Shown: one piece after another, positions 48,959 to 57,680 of the stretch
Numbering within the stretch: the first letter of the stretch is position 1
Layout of the letters: every line of letters starts with the position of its first letter
Assembly (NCBI GenBank): GCA_900542315.1
Contig: UQMV01000005.1
Coordinates: forward strand, 14,230 to 78,229
DNA: 64,000 nt
Origin: an uncultured Collinsella sp.
GTDB lineage: Bacteria > Actinomycetota > Coriobacteriia > Coriobacteriales > Coriobacteriaceae
Reading direction: 5' to 3'
Position numbers and translations under genes: made by a program
Notes under the pieces: generated by a model
Seen by the model: only the letters and a program-made list of their open reading frames with translations
Databases searched by the model: none
What the model was told of the DNA's origin: nothing

Positions 48959-49870
48959 ATGAACAACGGACTGTTTACGTACTTAGCAGCATTGCTATTG
49001 TTTGGCTCCAACGGCATCATTGCCGCTGTCATCGCGCTGCCGAGCTCCGATATCGTGCTCCTGCGCACGTTTTTGGGCGCGCTCTCACTCATTGTCATCC
49101 TCGTCACTACGCAACGCCATAAGTTGCAGGCGCCATCTCGCCCTCGCGAAGCCGCAGCCCTCCTCCTTTCGGGAGCCGCGCTGGGCGCCAGCTGGATTTT
49201 TCTGTTCCGCGCTTATCAGACAATCGGCGTCGGCGTATCCTCGCTGCTGTACTACTGCGGCCCCATCATCGTCATGGCCCTTTCGCCGTTTATCTTTGGC
49301 GAGAAGCTGACCGGCGGCAAAATCGCCGGGTTTATCGCCGTCGCCTGCGGCGCTTTTCTCATTGCGGCGCAAGGTCTAGGCGGCAACATGCCCATTGCGG
49401 GCATCGTCTGCGGCATCGCCTCGGCATTTTGCTATGCGTTGATGGTCATCGCAAGCAAGGGCGCGCCGCACATCGAAGGCCTCGAGAACTCCGCGCTCCA
49501 GGTGAGCGCGGCCTTTGTGACCGCGCTGGTCCTCACGCTCATCACGCAGGGCGCTCCCTCGTTCCTGTCCGCCGGCGTCGCCGCCAGTATTGATTGGCGC
49601 GCCGTCGCTATGCTCGGCGTCGTCAACACCGGCATTGGTTGCCTGCTCTACTTTAGCGCCGTCGCCAAGCTGCCCGTCCAGACCGTCGCCGTCGTCGGCT
49701 ACCTCGAGCCGCTTTCGGCGGTCGTGTTCTCGGCCGCCCTTTTGGGTGAAGCCATAACACCAGTCCGCCTGATGGGCGCCGCGCTTATCATCGGCGGCGC
49801 GATTTTTTGCGAACTCGCCGGCAAACGCGCAAACGCCAAGGCTGGCATCGCCCAGACAGCACGTGCTTAA
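48959..49870 (+). CDS. EamA-family transporter
   Basis: A membrane protein of 303 residues with ten predicted helices in two EamA repeats: LFTYLAALLLFGSNGIIAAV at the start, ASWIFLFRAYQTIGVGVSSL, IVCGIASAFCYALMVIASK and a final YLEPLSAVVFSAALLGE typical of the family. It probably exports an amino acid or metabolite under control of the divergent LysR protein. AGAGGGGAT precedes the ATG. It is only distantly similar to the EamA protein at 437-1372. Confidence 0.87.
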   Translation: MNNGLFTYLAALLLFGSNGIIAAVIALPSSDIVLLRTFLGALSLIVILVTTQRHKLQAPSRPREAAALLLSGAALGASWIFLFRAYQTIGVGVSSLLYYCGPIIVMALSPFIFGEKLTGGKIAGFIAVACGAFLIAAQGLGGNMPIAGIVCGIASAFCYALMVIASKGAPHIEGLENSALQVSAAFVTALVLTLITQGAPSFLSAGVAASIDWRAVAMLGVVNTGIGCLLYFSAVAKLPVQTVAVVGYLEPLSAVVFSAALLGEAITPVRLMGAALIIGGAIFCELAGKRANAKAGIAQTARA

Positions 49871-49904
49871 AAGCCCCTGCTTTGAAATGCTACCTGCGTA
49901 GATA

Positions 49905-50016
49905 AATAATCCCCAGCTGAGGATTATTGTCTAAAATAACCCGATGTGCCAAACTGCTCTTGTATGTATAAAGACGGCATAAAGTTTTTTGTCCTAGACA
50001 GATAACCGGATGTCTA
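49905..50016 (+). promoter_or_regulatory. Leader hairpins before kup
   Basis: Two small inverted repeats lie in the 157-bp gap: aataatcc / ggattatt (49905-49928) and tagaca / tgtcta (49995-50016), the second ending against the kup ribosome binding site. A TAAAAT at about 49931 could be a -10. The c-di-AMP (ydaO) riboswitch pattern often found before kup genes is not seen. Confidence 0.35.
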
Positions 50017-50027
50017 AGGGAGTCCTC

Positions 50028-52259
50028 GTGGCACACAACAAACTGGAGGCAAACCTCCAAGACCAGCGCGGGCAAGGCGGGCACGGAGCCATCCCCCTCT
50101 CCGCTGGCATGCTGCTCGTAACGCTCGGCGTCGTCTATGGCGACATCGGCACGAGCCCCATGTACACCATGAAATCAATCGTCGCCAACAACGGCGGCAT
50201 CGGTACCGTCAGCGAGGACATGATCCTGGGCGCGCTTTCGCTCGTCATCTGGACCATGACGCTCGTGACCACGGTCAAGTACGTGGTAATCGCCATGAAG
50301 GCCGACAACCACAACGAAGGCGGCATCTTCGCCCTGTTCAGTCTCGTGCGCAAGGTGGCGCCATGGCTGATTCTCCCCGCCATGATCGGCGGCGCGGCGC
50401 TGCTCGCCGACGGCATCCTCACCCCCGCCGTCACGGTTACCACGGCCATCGAGGGCTTGCGCACTATCGAGTGGGGCCATGCGCTTTTGGGTGACGGCCA
50501 GACCAACGTCATCATCATCACCATCATCATTATCTGCGGCCTGTTTGCCATGCAGCGCGCCGGCACCTCGTCAATCGGCAAGATGTTCGGCCCGCTTATG
50601 ACGCTGTGGTTCCTGTTCTTGGCTGGCGCCGGCCTGTTCAACATGCTCGACAACCTGTCCATCCTGCGCGCGCTCAACCCCATCCGCGGCATAATGTTCC
50701 TGTTCTCGCCCATCAACCACTCGGGCATCATGGTGCTCGGCTTCGTCTTCCTGTCGACGACCGGCGCCGAGGCGCTCTATTCGGACATGGGTCACGTGGG
50801 CAAGGCTAACATTTACGCATCCTGGCCGTTCGTAAAGGCGGCCCTCATCCTTAACTATCTGGGTCAGGGCGCTTGGCTGCTCGCCAACAATTCCAATCCC
50901 CAGATGCTCGCGATGGATATCGTCAACCCGTTCTATATGATGCTTCCCGAGCCCCTGCGCCCCTTTGCCATCGTGCTTTCGGCCGTGGCGGCCATCATCG
51001 CCTCGCAGGCGCTCATTACCGGCTCGTTCTCGTTGGTTTCGGAGGCAACGCGCCTCAACCTTATGCCGCACCTGCGTATCCACTACCCCAGCGACACCAA
51101 GGGCCAGCTTTATATTCCACTCGTCAACAACATCATGTGGGTCGGCTGCATCTTCATCGTGCTGCTGTTCCAGAACTCCGAGCGCATGGAGAGCGCCTAT
51201 GGCCTCGCCATTACCGTGACCATGCTTATGACCACGACGCTTTTGACGAGCTATATCGCCGGCATTCTCAAGCACAGACTGGGCGCCTGCGTCTTCGCCC
51301 TGCTTTTTGGCGCCATCGAGCTGTGCTTCTTTGCCTCGTGCCTCACTATGTTCTTTGACGGCGGCTATGTGATGATCTTCCTGGCCGCACTGCTGTTTGG
51401 CCTTATGTACGTGTGGCGTCGCGGCACCGCCATCGAGCGCACGCAAACGATCCTGCTGCCCGTCTCCAAGTACATCGATCAGCTCAACCGCCTGCGCAAC
51501 GACGAGACCTACCCCGTGCTCGCCGACAATCTGGTGTTCCTCACCAACAGCCCCGATCCGCTCACGCTCGACCGCGACGTGCTCTATTCCATCCTGGACA
51601 AACATCCCAAGCGCGCCAAGGCATACTGGTTCATTAACGTGCACGTTACCGACGAGCCCTATACGCACGAGTATTCCGTCGAGACCTTCGGCACGGACTT
51701 CCTCTTCCGCGTGCGCCTGGACCTGGGCTTTAAGGTCAACCAGCGCGTTAATGCCTACCTGCGCCAGATCGTTGGCGACCTGATGGCATCGGGCGAGCTG
51801 CCGCCGCAACATCACACCTACTCCATCTACGAGACGCGCGGCAACGTAGGTGACTTCCGCTTTTGCATGCTGCGCAAGATGCTTGCCCCCGAAACGGACA
51901 TCAACCGCAATGACCACCGCGTGATGGCCATCAAGTACGCCGTCCGCCGCGCCTGCGGAAGCCCGGCACGCTGGTATGGTCTCGAGAACTCGGCCATCAT
52001 CATTGAGTACGTACCGCTGTTTGCCCGCATGCGCCCGGCCGTTAAGCTCGTGCGCACCCAGGTGCCGCTCGAGGTTCAGATCGAAGAGGCCGAGGAAATG
52101 GAAGTCGACATCTTCTCGGACGACTTGGTCAACGGCAACGAAGCCGGTAAGGACATGAACGTCGATCCCACCGAGTTGCTCGAGAGCGTCGCCGATACGC
52201 CCGAACAGCAACAGCTCGACGGCCTCGAGAACGAACAACTCAACGACGCCAACTTCTAG
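50028..52259 (+). CDS. kup: Potassium uptake protein Kup
   Basis: KUP/HAK/KT transporter of 743 residues: LLVTLGVVYGDIGTSPMYTM near the start, NHNEGGIFALFSLVR, GGAALLADGILTPAVTVTTA and STTGAEALYSDMGHVGKANI, with about 12 membrane helices over the first 470 residues and a long soluble C-terminus. It imports potassium with protons. GTG 50028 is chosen because AAGGGAG lies 5 bases before; ATG 50010 lies upstream of that site. The C-terminal 50 residues are acidic and unusual, making the protein longer than E. coli Kup. Confidence 0.95.
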   Translation: MAHNKLEANLQDQRGQGGHGAIPLSAGMLLVTLGVVYGDIGTSPMYTMKSIVANNGGIGTVSEDMILGALSLVIWTMTLVTTVKYVVIAMKADNHNEGGIFALFSLVRKVAPWLILPAMIGGAALLADGILTPAVTVTTAIEGLRTIEWGHALLGDGQTNVIIITIIIICGLFAMQRAGTSSIGKMFGPLMTLWFLFLAGAGLFNMLDNLSILRALNPIRGIMFLFSPINHSGIMVLGFVFLSTTGAEALYSDMGHVGKANIYASWPFVKAALILNYLGQGAWLLANNSNPQMLAMDIVNPFYMMLPEPLRPFAIVLSAVAAIIASQALITGSFSLVSEATRLNLMPHLRIHYPSDTKGQLYIPLVNNIMWVGCIFIVLLFQNSERMESAYGLAITVTMLMTTTLLTSYIAGILKHRLGACVFALLFGAIELCFFASCLTMFFDGGYVMIFLAALLFGLMYVWRRGTAIERTQTILLPVSKYIDQLNRLRNDETYPVLADNLVFLTNSPDPLTLDRDVLYSILDKHPKRAKAYWFINVHVTDEPYTHEYSVETFGTDFLFRVRLDLGFKVNQRVNAYLRQIVGDLMASGELPPQHHTYSIYETRGNVGDFRFCMLRKMLAPETDINRNDHRVMAIKYAVRRACGSPARWYGLENSAIIIEYVPLFARMRPAVKLVRTQVPLEVQIEEAEEMEVDIFSDDLVNGNEAGKDMNVDPTELLESVADTPEQQQLDGLENEQLNDANF

Positions 52260-52279
52260 CGACGTCACAAATCAACAAC

Positions 52280-52317
52280 AGCGGCCCTGCACCTCACGAG
52301 AGACGCAGGGCCGCTTT
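52280..52317. terminator. Terminator between convergent kup and bile salt hydrolase genes
   Basis: A perfect 10-bp GC-rich stem (gcggccctgc / gcagggccgc), extended by one A-T pair, is followed by TTTG. It serves the plus strand and possibly the minus strand. Confidence 0.75.
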
Positions 52318-52338
52318 GCATTGCGGTAAAGCTAACGG

Positions 52339-53304
52339 CTACGAACGACGCGGCTCGGGAACCACGAGCCTATCGGGGCTCGCGCCCTCGGCATCCATCA
52401 GGCTCACGTAGCGAATCGACGGATCCCCATACATCGCGTAGTAATAATTGCCCGTGCGCGCGCTAAAGCATCCGGTATAGATAGTCTTCTCGAACTTGCC
52501 ATCGCCCATCCTGGACGCTCCCTCGATCATCACCACGCCCTCGAGTGAACGGAACATGCGGACGACGTTTTCGGTCTCGCTCTCCTTTTGCGGGTAATTG
52601 GCATTGAGGTACGCCGCCTTTACAAAACGGCTCGGCGAATAGCAGTCACCCGGAATACCGCGCATGCCGGCACCCGCGCCATAGGGCTTGAGCTCGGCGC
52701 CACGCCATGTCGCCGTCTGCGGAAAATCGCTTGTGGCGGTGATATAGGTGCGGAGGTTTTCCATGTGCCACGGGAAGGTGGGCTGGTTGGCAAGGGTGTC
52801 GACCGGATCGTCGTATACATGCAGGCCGTCAGCCATCATCTCGACCACGATGCTGCGCTGGCTGTCGCCGATAATCCAATGGAGCAGTGACACGCCCAGT
52901 CCCTCTCCGGCAGATTTGGCGACAATCACCGTGTCGCGCAGCGCGGCCTCGACCTCATCGACCGTCGAGAACGTCGCTGCCACCCACAGGGGAAACTCAT
53001 AGGCCGCGATATTGGTCTTGCCGTCGACAGGGTCATCGGCATACTCGGCATAACCCGGGAAATTGAGACCCGCCACGGCGAGGCCCGCATCGTTGCCGCA
53101 ATCGAAAAACATGGGATAGTTCTTGTAATCGATGCACATACCGATCACCGCGTGTGCCGCTGTCGCGTCGTCGATAAACGAATACGGAATGTGAAACCCG
53201 CGCGGCATCACGCGAACCTGTTGGCCGTAGTCAAAGCTCCAGTCGAGGTTGCGGCCCAGATACATGTGGCCAGAATTATCGGTAAATCGAATGCTCGTGC
53301 ACAT
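52339..53304 (-). CDS. Choloylglycine hydrolase (bile salt hydrolase) family
   Basis: A protein of 321 residues beginning MCTSIRF, so Cys2 becomes the N-terminal nucleophile. The other family residues are visible: Arg18 and Asp21 in GRNLDW, Asn81 in VAGLNFPGY, Asn173 in LANQPTFPW and Arg226 in GDCYSPSRFVKA. These enzymes split the amide bond of taurine- or glycine-conjugated bile acids (or of penicillin V). In a gut actinobacterium bile salts are the likely substrate. The protein has no signal peptide and is cytoplasmic. GGAGGCGCC precedes ATG 53304. No bile transporter is adjacent. Confidence 0.9.
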   Translation of the reverse strand: MCTSIRFTDNSGHMYLGRNLDWSFDYGQQVRVMPRGFHIPYSFIDDATAAHAVIGMCIDYKNYPMFFDCGNDAGLAVAGLNFPGYAEYADDPVDGKTNIAAYEFPLWVAATFSTVDEVEAALRDTVIVAKSAGEGLGVSLLHWIIGDSQRSIVVEMMADGLHVYDDPVDTLANQPTFPWHMENLRTYITATSDFPQTATWRGAELKPYGAGAGMRGIPGDCYSPSRFVKAAYLNANYPQKESETENVVRMFRSLEGVVMIEGASRMGDGKFEKTIYTGCFSARTGNYYYAMYGDPSIRYVSLMDAEGASPDRLVVPEPRRS

Positions 53305-53370
53305 GGCGCCTCCTAGCTTTACGTTCTTGCTAAGGTTATTGTCTCCAAACAAAAAGGTGCTAAACACAAA

Positions 53371-53404
53371 GGCCCGGACATGACAACAATGTCACGTCCG
53401 GGCC
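53371..53404 (-). terminator. Terminator after the degenerate deformylase gene
   Basis: A 9-bp stem (ggcccggac / gtccgggcc) with an inner tgaca / tgtca stem is followed on the minus strand by TTTGTGTTT. It separates the second deformylase-like gene from the bile salt hydrolase gene. Confidence 0.8.
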
Positions 53405-53435
53405 AAAAGAGACGAAGTGCGGTGCTGTAGTCACC

Positions 53436-53855
53436 CTAGACAAGTTTGCCTTGACAGTGATCGATCATATGCTGGATCATCTGCGCCTCAAAGCCCGCGT
53501 AGTCGCGGCGGCACTCCTTCATCTTGCCGTCGACGATCTGGTCAAAGGCAACCTTGCACTTGATATAGCGCGTGGACTTGGTGACCTCCTCGTGCGTCAG
53601 GCAGCTCTCCTCCATCTTGCTGGCACCCAGGCCAAACACCAGACGGGGGTTGTAGAGCACGTGGGGCTCGCCGGCGTCGTCCAGGTAGACGCAGACCTTC
53701 TTGGTGACACCGATCTGGTTGGCGGCCAAGCAGCCGGCATCGTCGAGCGACTTGATGGTATCGATCAGGTCCTGAGCAACCGACTCGTCCTCGACGGTCG
53801 CAACCTCGCAACGCTGGGACAGGATAGCCTCGTCGTGGCAAAGCTCTTTAATCAT
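53436..53855 (-). CDS. Deformylase-like protein lacking the catalytic Glu
   Basis: The 139 residues match peptide deformylase along their length. Motif 1 is intact (GCLAANQIG, 41-49), motif 2 reads EESCLT instead of EGCLS, and motif 3 reads HMIDH (129-133) instead of HEIDH. The two His and the Cys that bind metal remain, but the general-base Glu is Met, so normal deformylation is unlikely. It may be a regulatory or metal-binding homologue. GGAGGAACGT precedes ATG 53855. Confidence 0.8.
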   Translation of the reverse strand: MIKELCHDEAILSQRCEVATVEDESVAQDLIDTIKSLDDAGCLAANQIGVTKKVCVYLDDAGEPHVLYNPRLVFGLGASKMEESCLTHEEVTKSTRYIKCKVAFDQIVDGKMKECRRDYAGFEAQMIQHMIDHCQGKLV

Positions 53856-54048
53856 ACGTTCCTCCATAGGGGTCGTTGTAACCGCTTAAGTATACGGTAC
53901 CCACACATTTTCATGCGAAAAATACCGTCCGTCTGCTACAAAGCGCCGAACATCAACATGCGAGGAACAACAGCGTCGTAAAGGGGCTATAGTGGGTGAG
54001 TTCGTGTCGATCGGCCTAAACTCGGGGCCGAACAAGGAAAGGGTATGC

Positions 54049-55359
54049 ATGGACGAACTATTTCACGTCAGTGAGCGCAAGTCCACAATCGGGACCGAAC
54101 TTCGCGCTGGACTGACAACATTCCTGGCGATGGCCTACATCATCGCCGTCAACCCCGCAGTGCTCTCGGGCGCTGGCATCGATGCGGGAGCGCTCGCCTG
54201 CGCCACCTGTCTGGGCGCTGGCATCATGACCATCTGCATGGGCATCTTCGCTAACCGCCCGCTCGCCTGCGCGTCGGGCTTAGGCGTCAACGCGATGATC
54301 GCTGGAATCACCACCACCGTCTGCGGCGGTGACTGGCACGTGGCCATGAGCGTCATCTTCCTTGAAGGCGTCGTCATCTTGCTGCTCGTGCTCTGTGGCC
54401 TGCGCGAGGCCATCATGGACGCCATCCCGGTTGTCCTGCGTCACGCCATCTCGGTGGGTCTGGGCCTGTTCATCGCCATGATTGGCCTGTGCGATGCCGG
54501 CATTATCACCGCTGGCGCCGGTACACTCGTCGGTCTGGGCGACATCACCTCCCCCACCTTCATCGTCGGCATCATCTCCATCCTGGTGACAGTCGCCCTC
54601 GCCTGCCGCAACGTCCCCGGCTCGCTGCTCATCGGCATCGTCGTCGCCGTCATCGCCGGTATCCCCCTAGGTGTGACCCAGGCTCCGACCGGTATCATCG
54701 CCCCGCTCGACTTCTCGAGCATCGGTGGCCCCATCGCCGACGCCGGCGGCGTGCCTGCCATCGTCAAGGTCCTTACCGACCCCGCGCTCCTCGTCATCTC
54801 GTTCTCGCTGCTCATGAGTGACTTCTTCGACACCATGGGCACCGCGATGGCCGTGGCCAAGCAGGGCGAGTTCCTCACCGACGACGGCAACGTCGAGAAT
54901 ATCAAGGAGATTCTGATCGTCGACTCCGCCGCCGCTGCTGTGGGCGGTTTCATGGGCGTCTCCTCCATCACCACCTTCGTCGAGTCCACCTCTGGTGCTG
55001 CCGACGGTGGCCGCACGGGCCTCACCTCCGTCACCACCGGCGTGCTGTTCATTCTCGCCGCGTTCTTCTCCCCCATCGTCACCATCGTTTCCAGCGCCGC
55101 CACCTGCGGTGCTCTGGTCTACGTCGGCTACCTCATGATGAGCGAGGCCTCCGAGATCGACTGGTCCGACGTGTCGCAGGGTTTCCCGGCGTTCATGATT
55201 GTCGCCGGCGTGCCCTTCACCTACTCCATCTCTGCCGGCATCGGCCTGGGCTTTATCGCCTACGTGATCGTCGCGCTCTTTAAGGGCGAGGCCTCCAAGA
55301 TCAAGCCGCTTATGTGGATCGCAGCCCTTGCCTTCCTCGTCTACTTCTTCGTGGCGTAA
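54049..55359 (+). CDS. NCS2 purine permease (AzgA/PbuG type)
   Basis: A membrane protein of 436 residues with about 12 hydrophobic segments, matching the AzgA branch of NCS2 (hypoxanthine, adenine or guanine uptake): GTELRAGLTTFLAMAYIIAV, NPAVLSGAGID, LGVNAMIAGITTTV, MSDFFDTMGTAMAVAKQG, and SSITTFVESTSGAADGGRTG. GGAAAGGG lies before ATG 54049. No purine riboswitch is recognisable in the 190-bp leader. A good terminator follows. Confidence 0.92.
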   Translation: MDELFHVSERKSTIGTELRAGLTTFLAMAYIIAVNPAVLSGAGIDAGALACATCLGAGIMTICMGIFANRPLACASGLGVNAMIAGITTTVCGGDWHVAMSVIFLEGVVILLLVLCGLREAIMDAIPVVLRHAISVGLGLFIAMIGLCDAGIITAGAGTLVGLGDITSPTFIVGIISILVTVALACRNVPGSLLIGIVVAVIAGIPLGVTQAPTGIIAPLDFSSIGGPIADAGGVPAIVKVLTDPALLVISFSLLMSDFFDTMGTAMAVAKQGEFLTDDGNVENIKEILIVDSAAAAVGGFMGVSSITTFVESTSGAADGGRTGLTSVTTGVLFILAAFFSPIVTIVSSAATCGALVYVGYLMMSEASEIDWSDVSQGFPAFMIVAGVPFTYSISAGIGLGFIAYVIVALFKGEASKIKPLMWIAALAFLVYFFVA

Positions 55360-55386
55360 CGGCATAGTCTGCTAAAGCAAAACAAC

Positions 55387-55427
55387 AAGGCGCGGAATCG
55401 CATCGAGCGGCTCCGCGCCTTTCTTTT
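55387..55427 (+). terminator. Terminator after the purine permease gene
   Basis: A 10-bp stem (aaggcgcgga / tccgcgcctt) with a 15-nt loop is followed by TTCTTTT. Confidence 0.88.
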
Positions 55428-55496
55428 AGCGTCTGCCCCCGTGCCAGCGTGCGACAATTGAGACTGTCAATATCACAACACCGAGAGAAGCCTGCC

Positions 55497-56162
55497 TTGG
55501 AAGCGCATCATAAGCAGATAACCGTTTATTCAGAGTGTGCGGAAGGCGCGCCCGTCATCTACCTCCCCGTGGTTATGGGCGACGGTAGTGAAGTCTACGA
55601 GCGCTGCCGAGAGCTCGACTGCCCACCCTTCACCCTTGTCGCCATTGGAGGGCTCGATTGGAATCGCGAGCTGAGCCCCTGGGAATGCGACGGAACTATA
55701 CGAGATGCCGAGCCCTTTGGCGGACAGGCTGCTGGTTTTCTTGACGAGTTGTTGAAGCAGATAATCCCCCAGGCCGAATCATCGCTCCCGCAACCGCCCG
55801 CCTGGCGCGGCGTTGCCGGCTACTCGTTGGCGGGTCTTTTTGCACTGTGGGCACTTTGGCAAACAGATGTCTTTGAGCGCGCGGCGAGTGCGTCGGGGTC
55901 GCTGTGGTTCCCCGGCTTTATCGACTACGCGCGCGAGCGCACGATGACAGCCACGCCCGACGCCGCCTATCTGTCGCTCGGTAAAAAGGAAACCAAGACG
56001 CCCAACCGCATGATGCGGCACGTACTCGACGATACGCGTGCGATGGAAGAGCTGTTTATCGAGCGTGACATTCCAACAACGCTGGAGCTCAACCCCGGCA
56101 ATCACTTTGCCCAAACTGACCTGCGCATGGCGCGCGGCATCCACTGGATACTGACGCATTAA
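55497..56162 (+). CDS. Alpha/beta-hydrolase (esterase D/IroE-like)
   Basis: The roughly 221 residues match small esterases of the alpha/beta-hydrolase fold. The nucleophile elbow GYSLAG (about residue 108) and a late His in LNPGNHFAQ are visible, and LVAIGGLDWNRELSPWE resembles the IroE/Fes-like region. The substrate is unknown. The start is uncertain: TTG 55497 follows GAGAGAAG, and GTG 55449 is possible. The gene stands alone and ends in a strong two-way terminator. Confidence 0.75.
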   Translation: MEAHHKQITVYSECAEGAPVIYLPVVMGDGSEVYERCRELDCPPFTLVAIGGLDWNRELSPWECDGTIRDAEPFGGQAAGFLDELLKQIIPQAESSLPQPPAWRGVAGYSLAGLFALWALWQTDVFERAASASGSLWFPGFIDYARERTMTATPDAAYLSLGKKETKTPNRMMRHVLDDTRAMEELFIERDIPTTLELNPGNHFAQTDLRMARGIHWILTH

Positions 56163-56202
56163 AAATGGCGTCCACGCGTACATACGCATGGACGCCATTT
56201 TT
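56161..56202. terminator. Bidirectional terminator between esterase and uraA
   Basis: A perfect 14-bp stem (aaaaatggcgtcca / tggacgccattttt) overlaps the esterase stop codon. A and T runs on both sides fit termination on both strands. Confidence 0.92.
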
Positions 56203-56222
56203 AATTTGGCTGAACGCAGCTA

Positions 56223-57557
56223 CTATTCAGCAGTCTCCTCAAGCTCGGAAGTATCGAACTCAAAGTCATTACCGGGCAGGATGGCGTTGAGCACAATGCC
56301 CACCAGCGAGCCCACGGCAAGGCCCGAAAGCGAAATCGTCACGCCGCCCAGCTCCAGCACGATGGCACCGGCGGTACTGTAGGCAATGCCGAGCGAAAGC
56401 ACGAGCACCAGAGCCGCAACCAGCACATTGCGGTTGTTCTGGAAATCGACCTGGTTTTCGATAAGGTTGCGAACGCCCACGGCACTGATCATGCCGTAGA
56501 GCACGAGCGACACGCCGCCGATAACGCACGCCGGCATGGCGGCAATCACCGCAGCGAACTTGGGGCAGAACGAGAGGACAATGGCGCAGCACGCGGCAAT
56601 GCGAATCACGCGTGGGTCGAACACGCGCGTAAGCGCAAGCACGCCGGTGTTCTCGCCATACGTAGTGTTGGCGGGGGCGCCAAAGAGCGATGCCAAGATG
56701 GTCGCCAGGCCATCGCCGAGCAGGGTACGGTGCAGACCGGGATCGGCAATGTAATTGCGTTCGCAGGTAGAGCCAATGGCGGAGATATCGCCAATGTGCT
56801 CAATCATGGTCGCAAAGGCCAGCGGCATGATGGTGATGATGGCCGTCGTGGCAAGACCGCTATCGAACTGCGGGCCAAAGAGCGCAAACACGGTGTTGTC
56901 CCACACGATGGGCAGACCGACCCAGGGGGCGGCTGCGACGCCAGAGAAGTCGACCTCGCCCAACGCGGCCGCAACGGCATAGCTCACCACAACGCCCAGC
57001 AAAATCGGCACGATCTTGACCATGCCGCGGCCCCAGATGTTGCAGATGACGATCACGGCCACAGCGATAACGGCGACAAGCCAGTTGGTCTGGCAGTTGG
57101 CAATGGCAGAGCTCGCCAGGATCAGGCCGATGGAAATGACGATGGGACCGGTCACCACCGGCGGAAAGAAGCGCATGACACGCTTGGCGCCAAATGCGCG
57201 GAACAGCACCGCCAGCACCGGATAGAGCAGGCCGGCGCAGGCAACGCCCAGGCAAGCGTAAGGCAAAAGCTCGGCCTCGCCGTTGGGTGCAATGGCGGCA
57301 TAACCCGCGATAAAGGCAAACGACGAGCCCAGAAACGCGGGCACCTTACCGCGCGATAGAAAATGAAACAGCAGCGTGCCGATGCCGGCGAACAGAAGCG
57401 TCGCCGAAACGGAAAGGCCGGTGAGCACGGGCACGAGCACCGTGGCTCCGAACATCGCAAACATGTGTTGCAAACCCAACACGAACATGCGCGGGCGGCC
57501 GAGCGATGATGCATCGTAGATGGCATCGGTGACGGCGGGCGTCGAGGATTGGGACAT
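56223..57557 (-). CDS. uraA: Uracil/xanthine permease (NCS2)
   Basis: A membrane protein of 444 residues with about 14 hydrophobic segments. It has the UraA signature: LGLQHMFAMFGATVLVPVLT, LGSSFAFIAGY, FPPVVTGPIVISIGL, EHIGDISAIGSTCERNY, LASLFGAPANTTYGENTGVL and ISAVGVRNLIENQVDF. It takes up uracil by proton symport. AAAGGACTTCC precedes the ATG, and TACAAT at 57628-57633 (minus strand) may be its -10. It is placed behind the MetE-like gene but probably has its own promoter. Confidence 0.93.
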   Translation of the reverse strand: MSQSSTPAVTDAIYDASSLGRPRMFVLGLQHMFAMFGATVLVPVLTGLSVSATLLFAGIGTLLFHFLSRGKVPAFLGSSFAFIAGYAAIAPNGEAELLPYACLGVACAGLLYPVLAVLFRAFGAKRVMRFFPPVVTGPIVISIGLILASSAIANCQTNWLVAVIAVAVIVICNIWGRGMVKIVPILLGVVVSYAVAAALGEVDFSGVAAAPWVGLPIVWDNTVFALFGPQFDSGLATTAIITIMPLAFATMIEHIGDISAIGSTCERNYIADPGLHRTLLGDGLATILASLFGAPANTTYGENTGVLALTRVFDPRVIRIAACCAIVLSFCPKFAAVIAAMPACVIGGVSLVLYGMISAVGVRNLIENQVDFQNNRNVLVAALVLVLSLGIAYSTAGAIVLELGGVTISLSGLAVGSLVGIVLNAILPGNDFEFDTSELEETAE

Positions 57558-57680
57558 GGAAGTCCTTTCATGATGGAAGGGCGATCAGGCATATCGGATA
57601 ACCTGCCCGAACGATACGATCCGAACCATTGTACGAGATACGCCATGTCTCGCACGCGCCGTCACCTACAAGCGGTAGCG

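Noticed and set aside
49871..50027. c-di-AMP (ydaO) riboswitch before kup
   Set aside because: The leader is only 157 bp and lacks the conserved GGGG/GCCGGAG and CCACCGGGTG-type segments; only two short hairpins are seen.
53856..54048. Purine riboswitch before the purine permease gene
   Set aside because: The conserved TATA/ATATGG helix and loop sequences of purine riboswitches could not be found in the leader.
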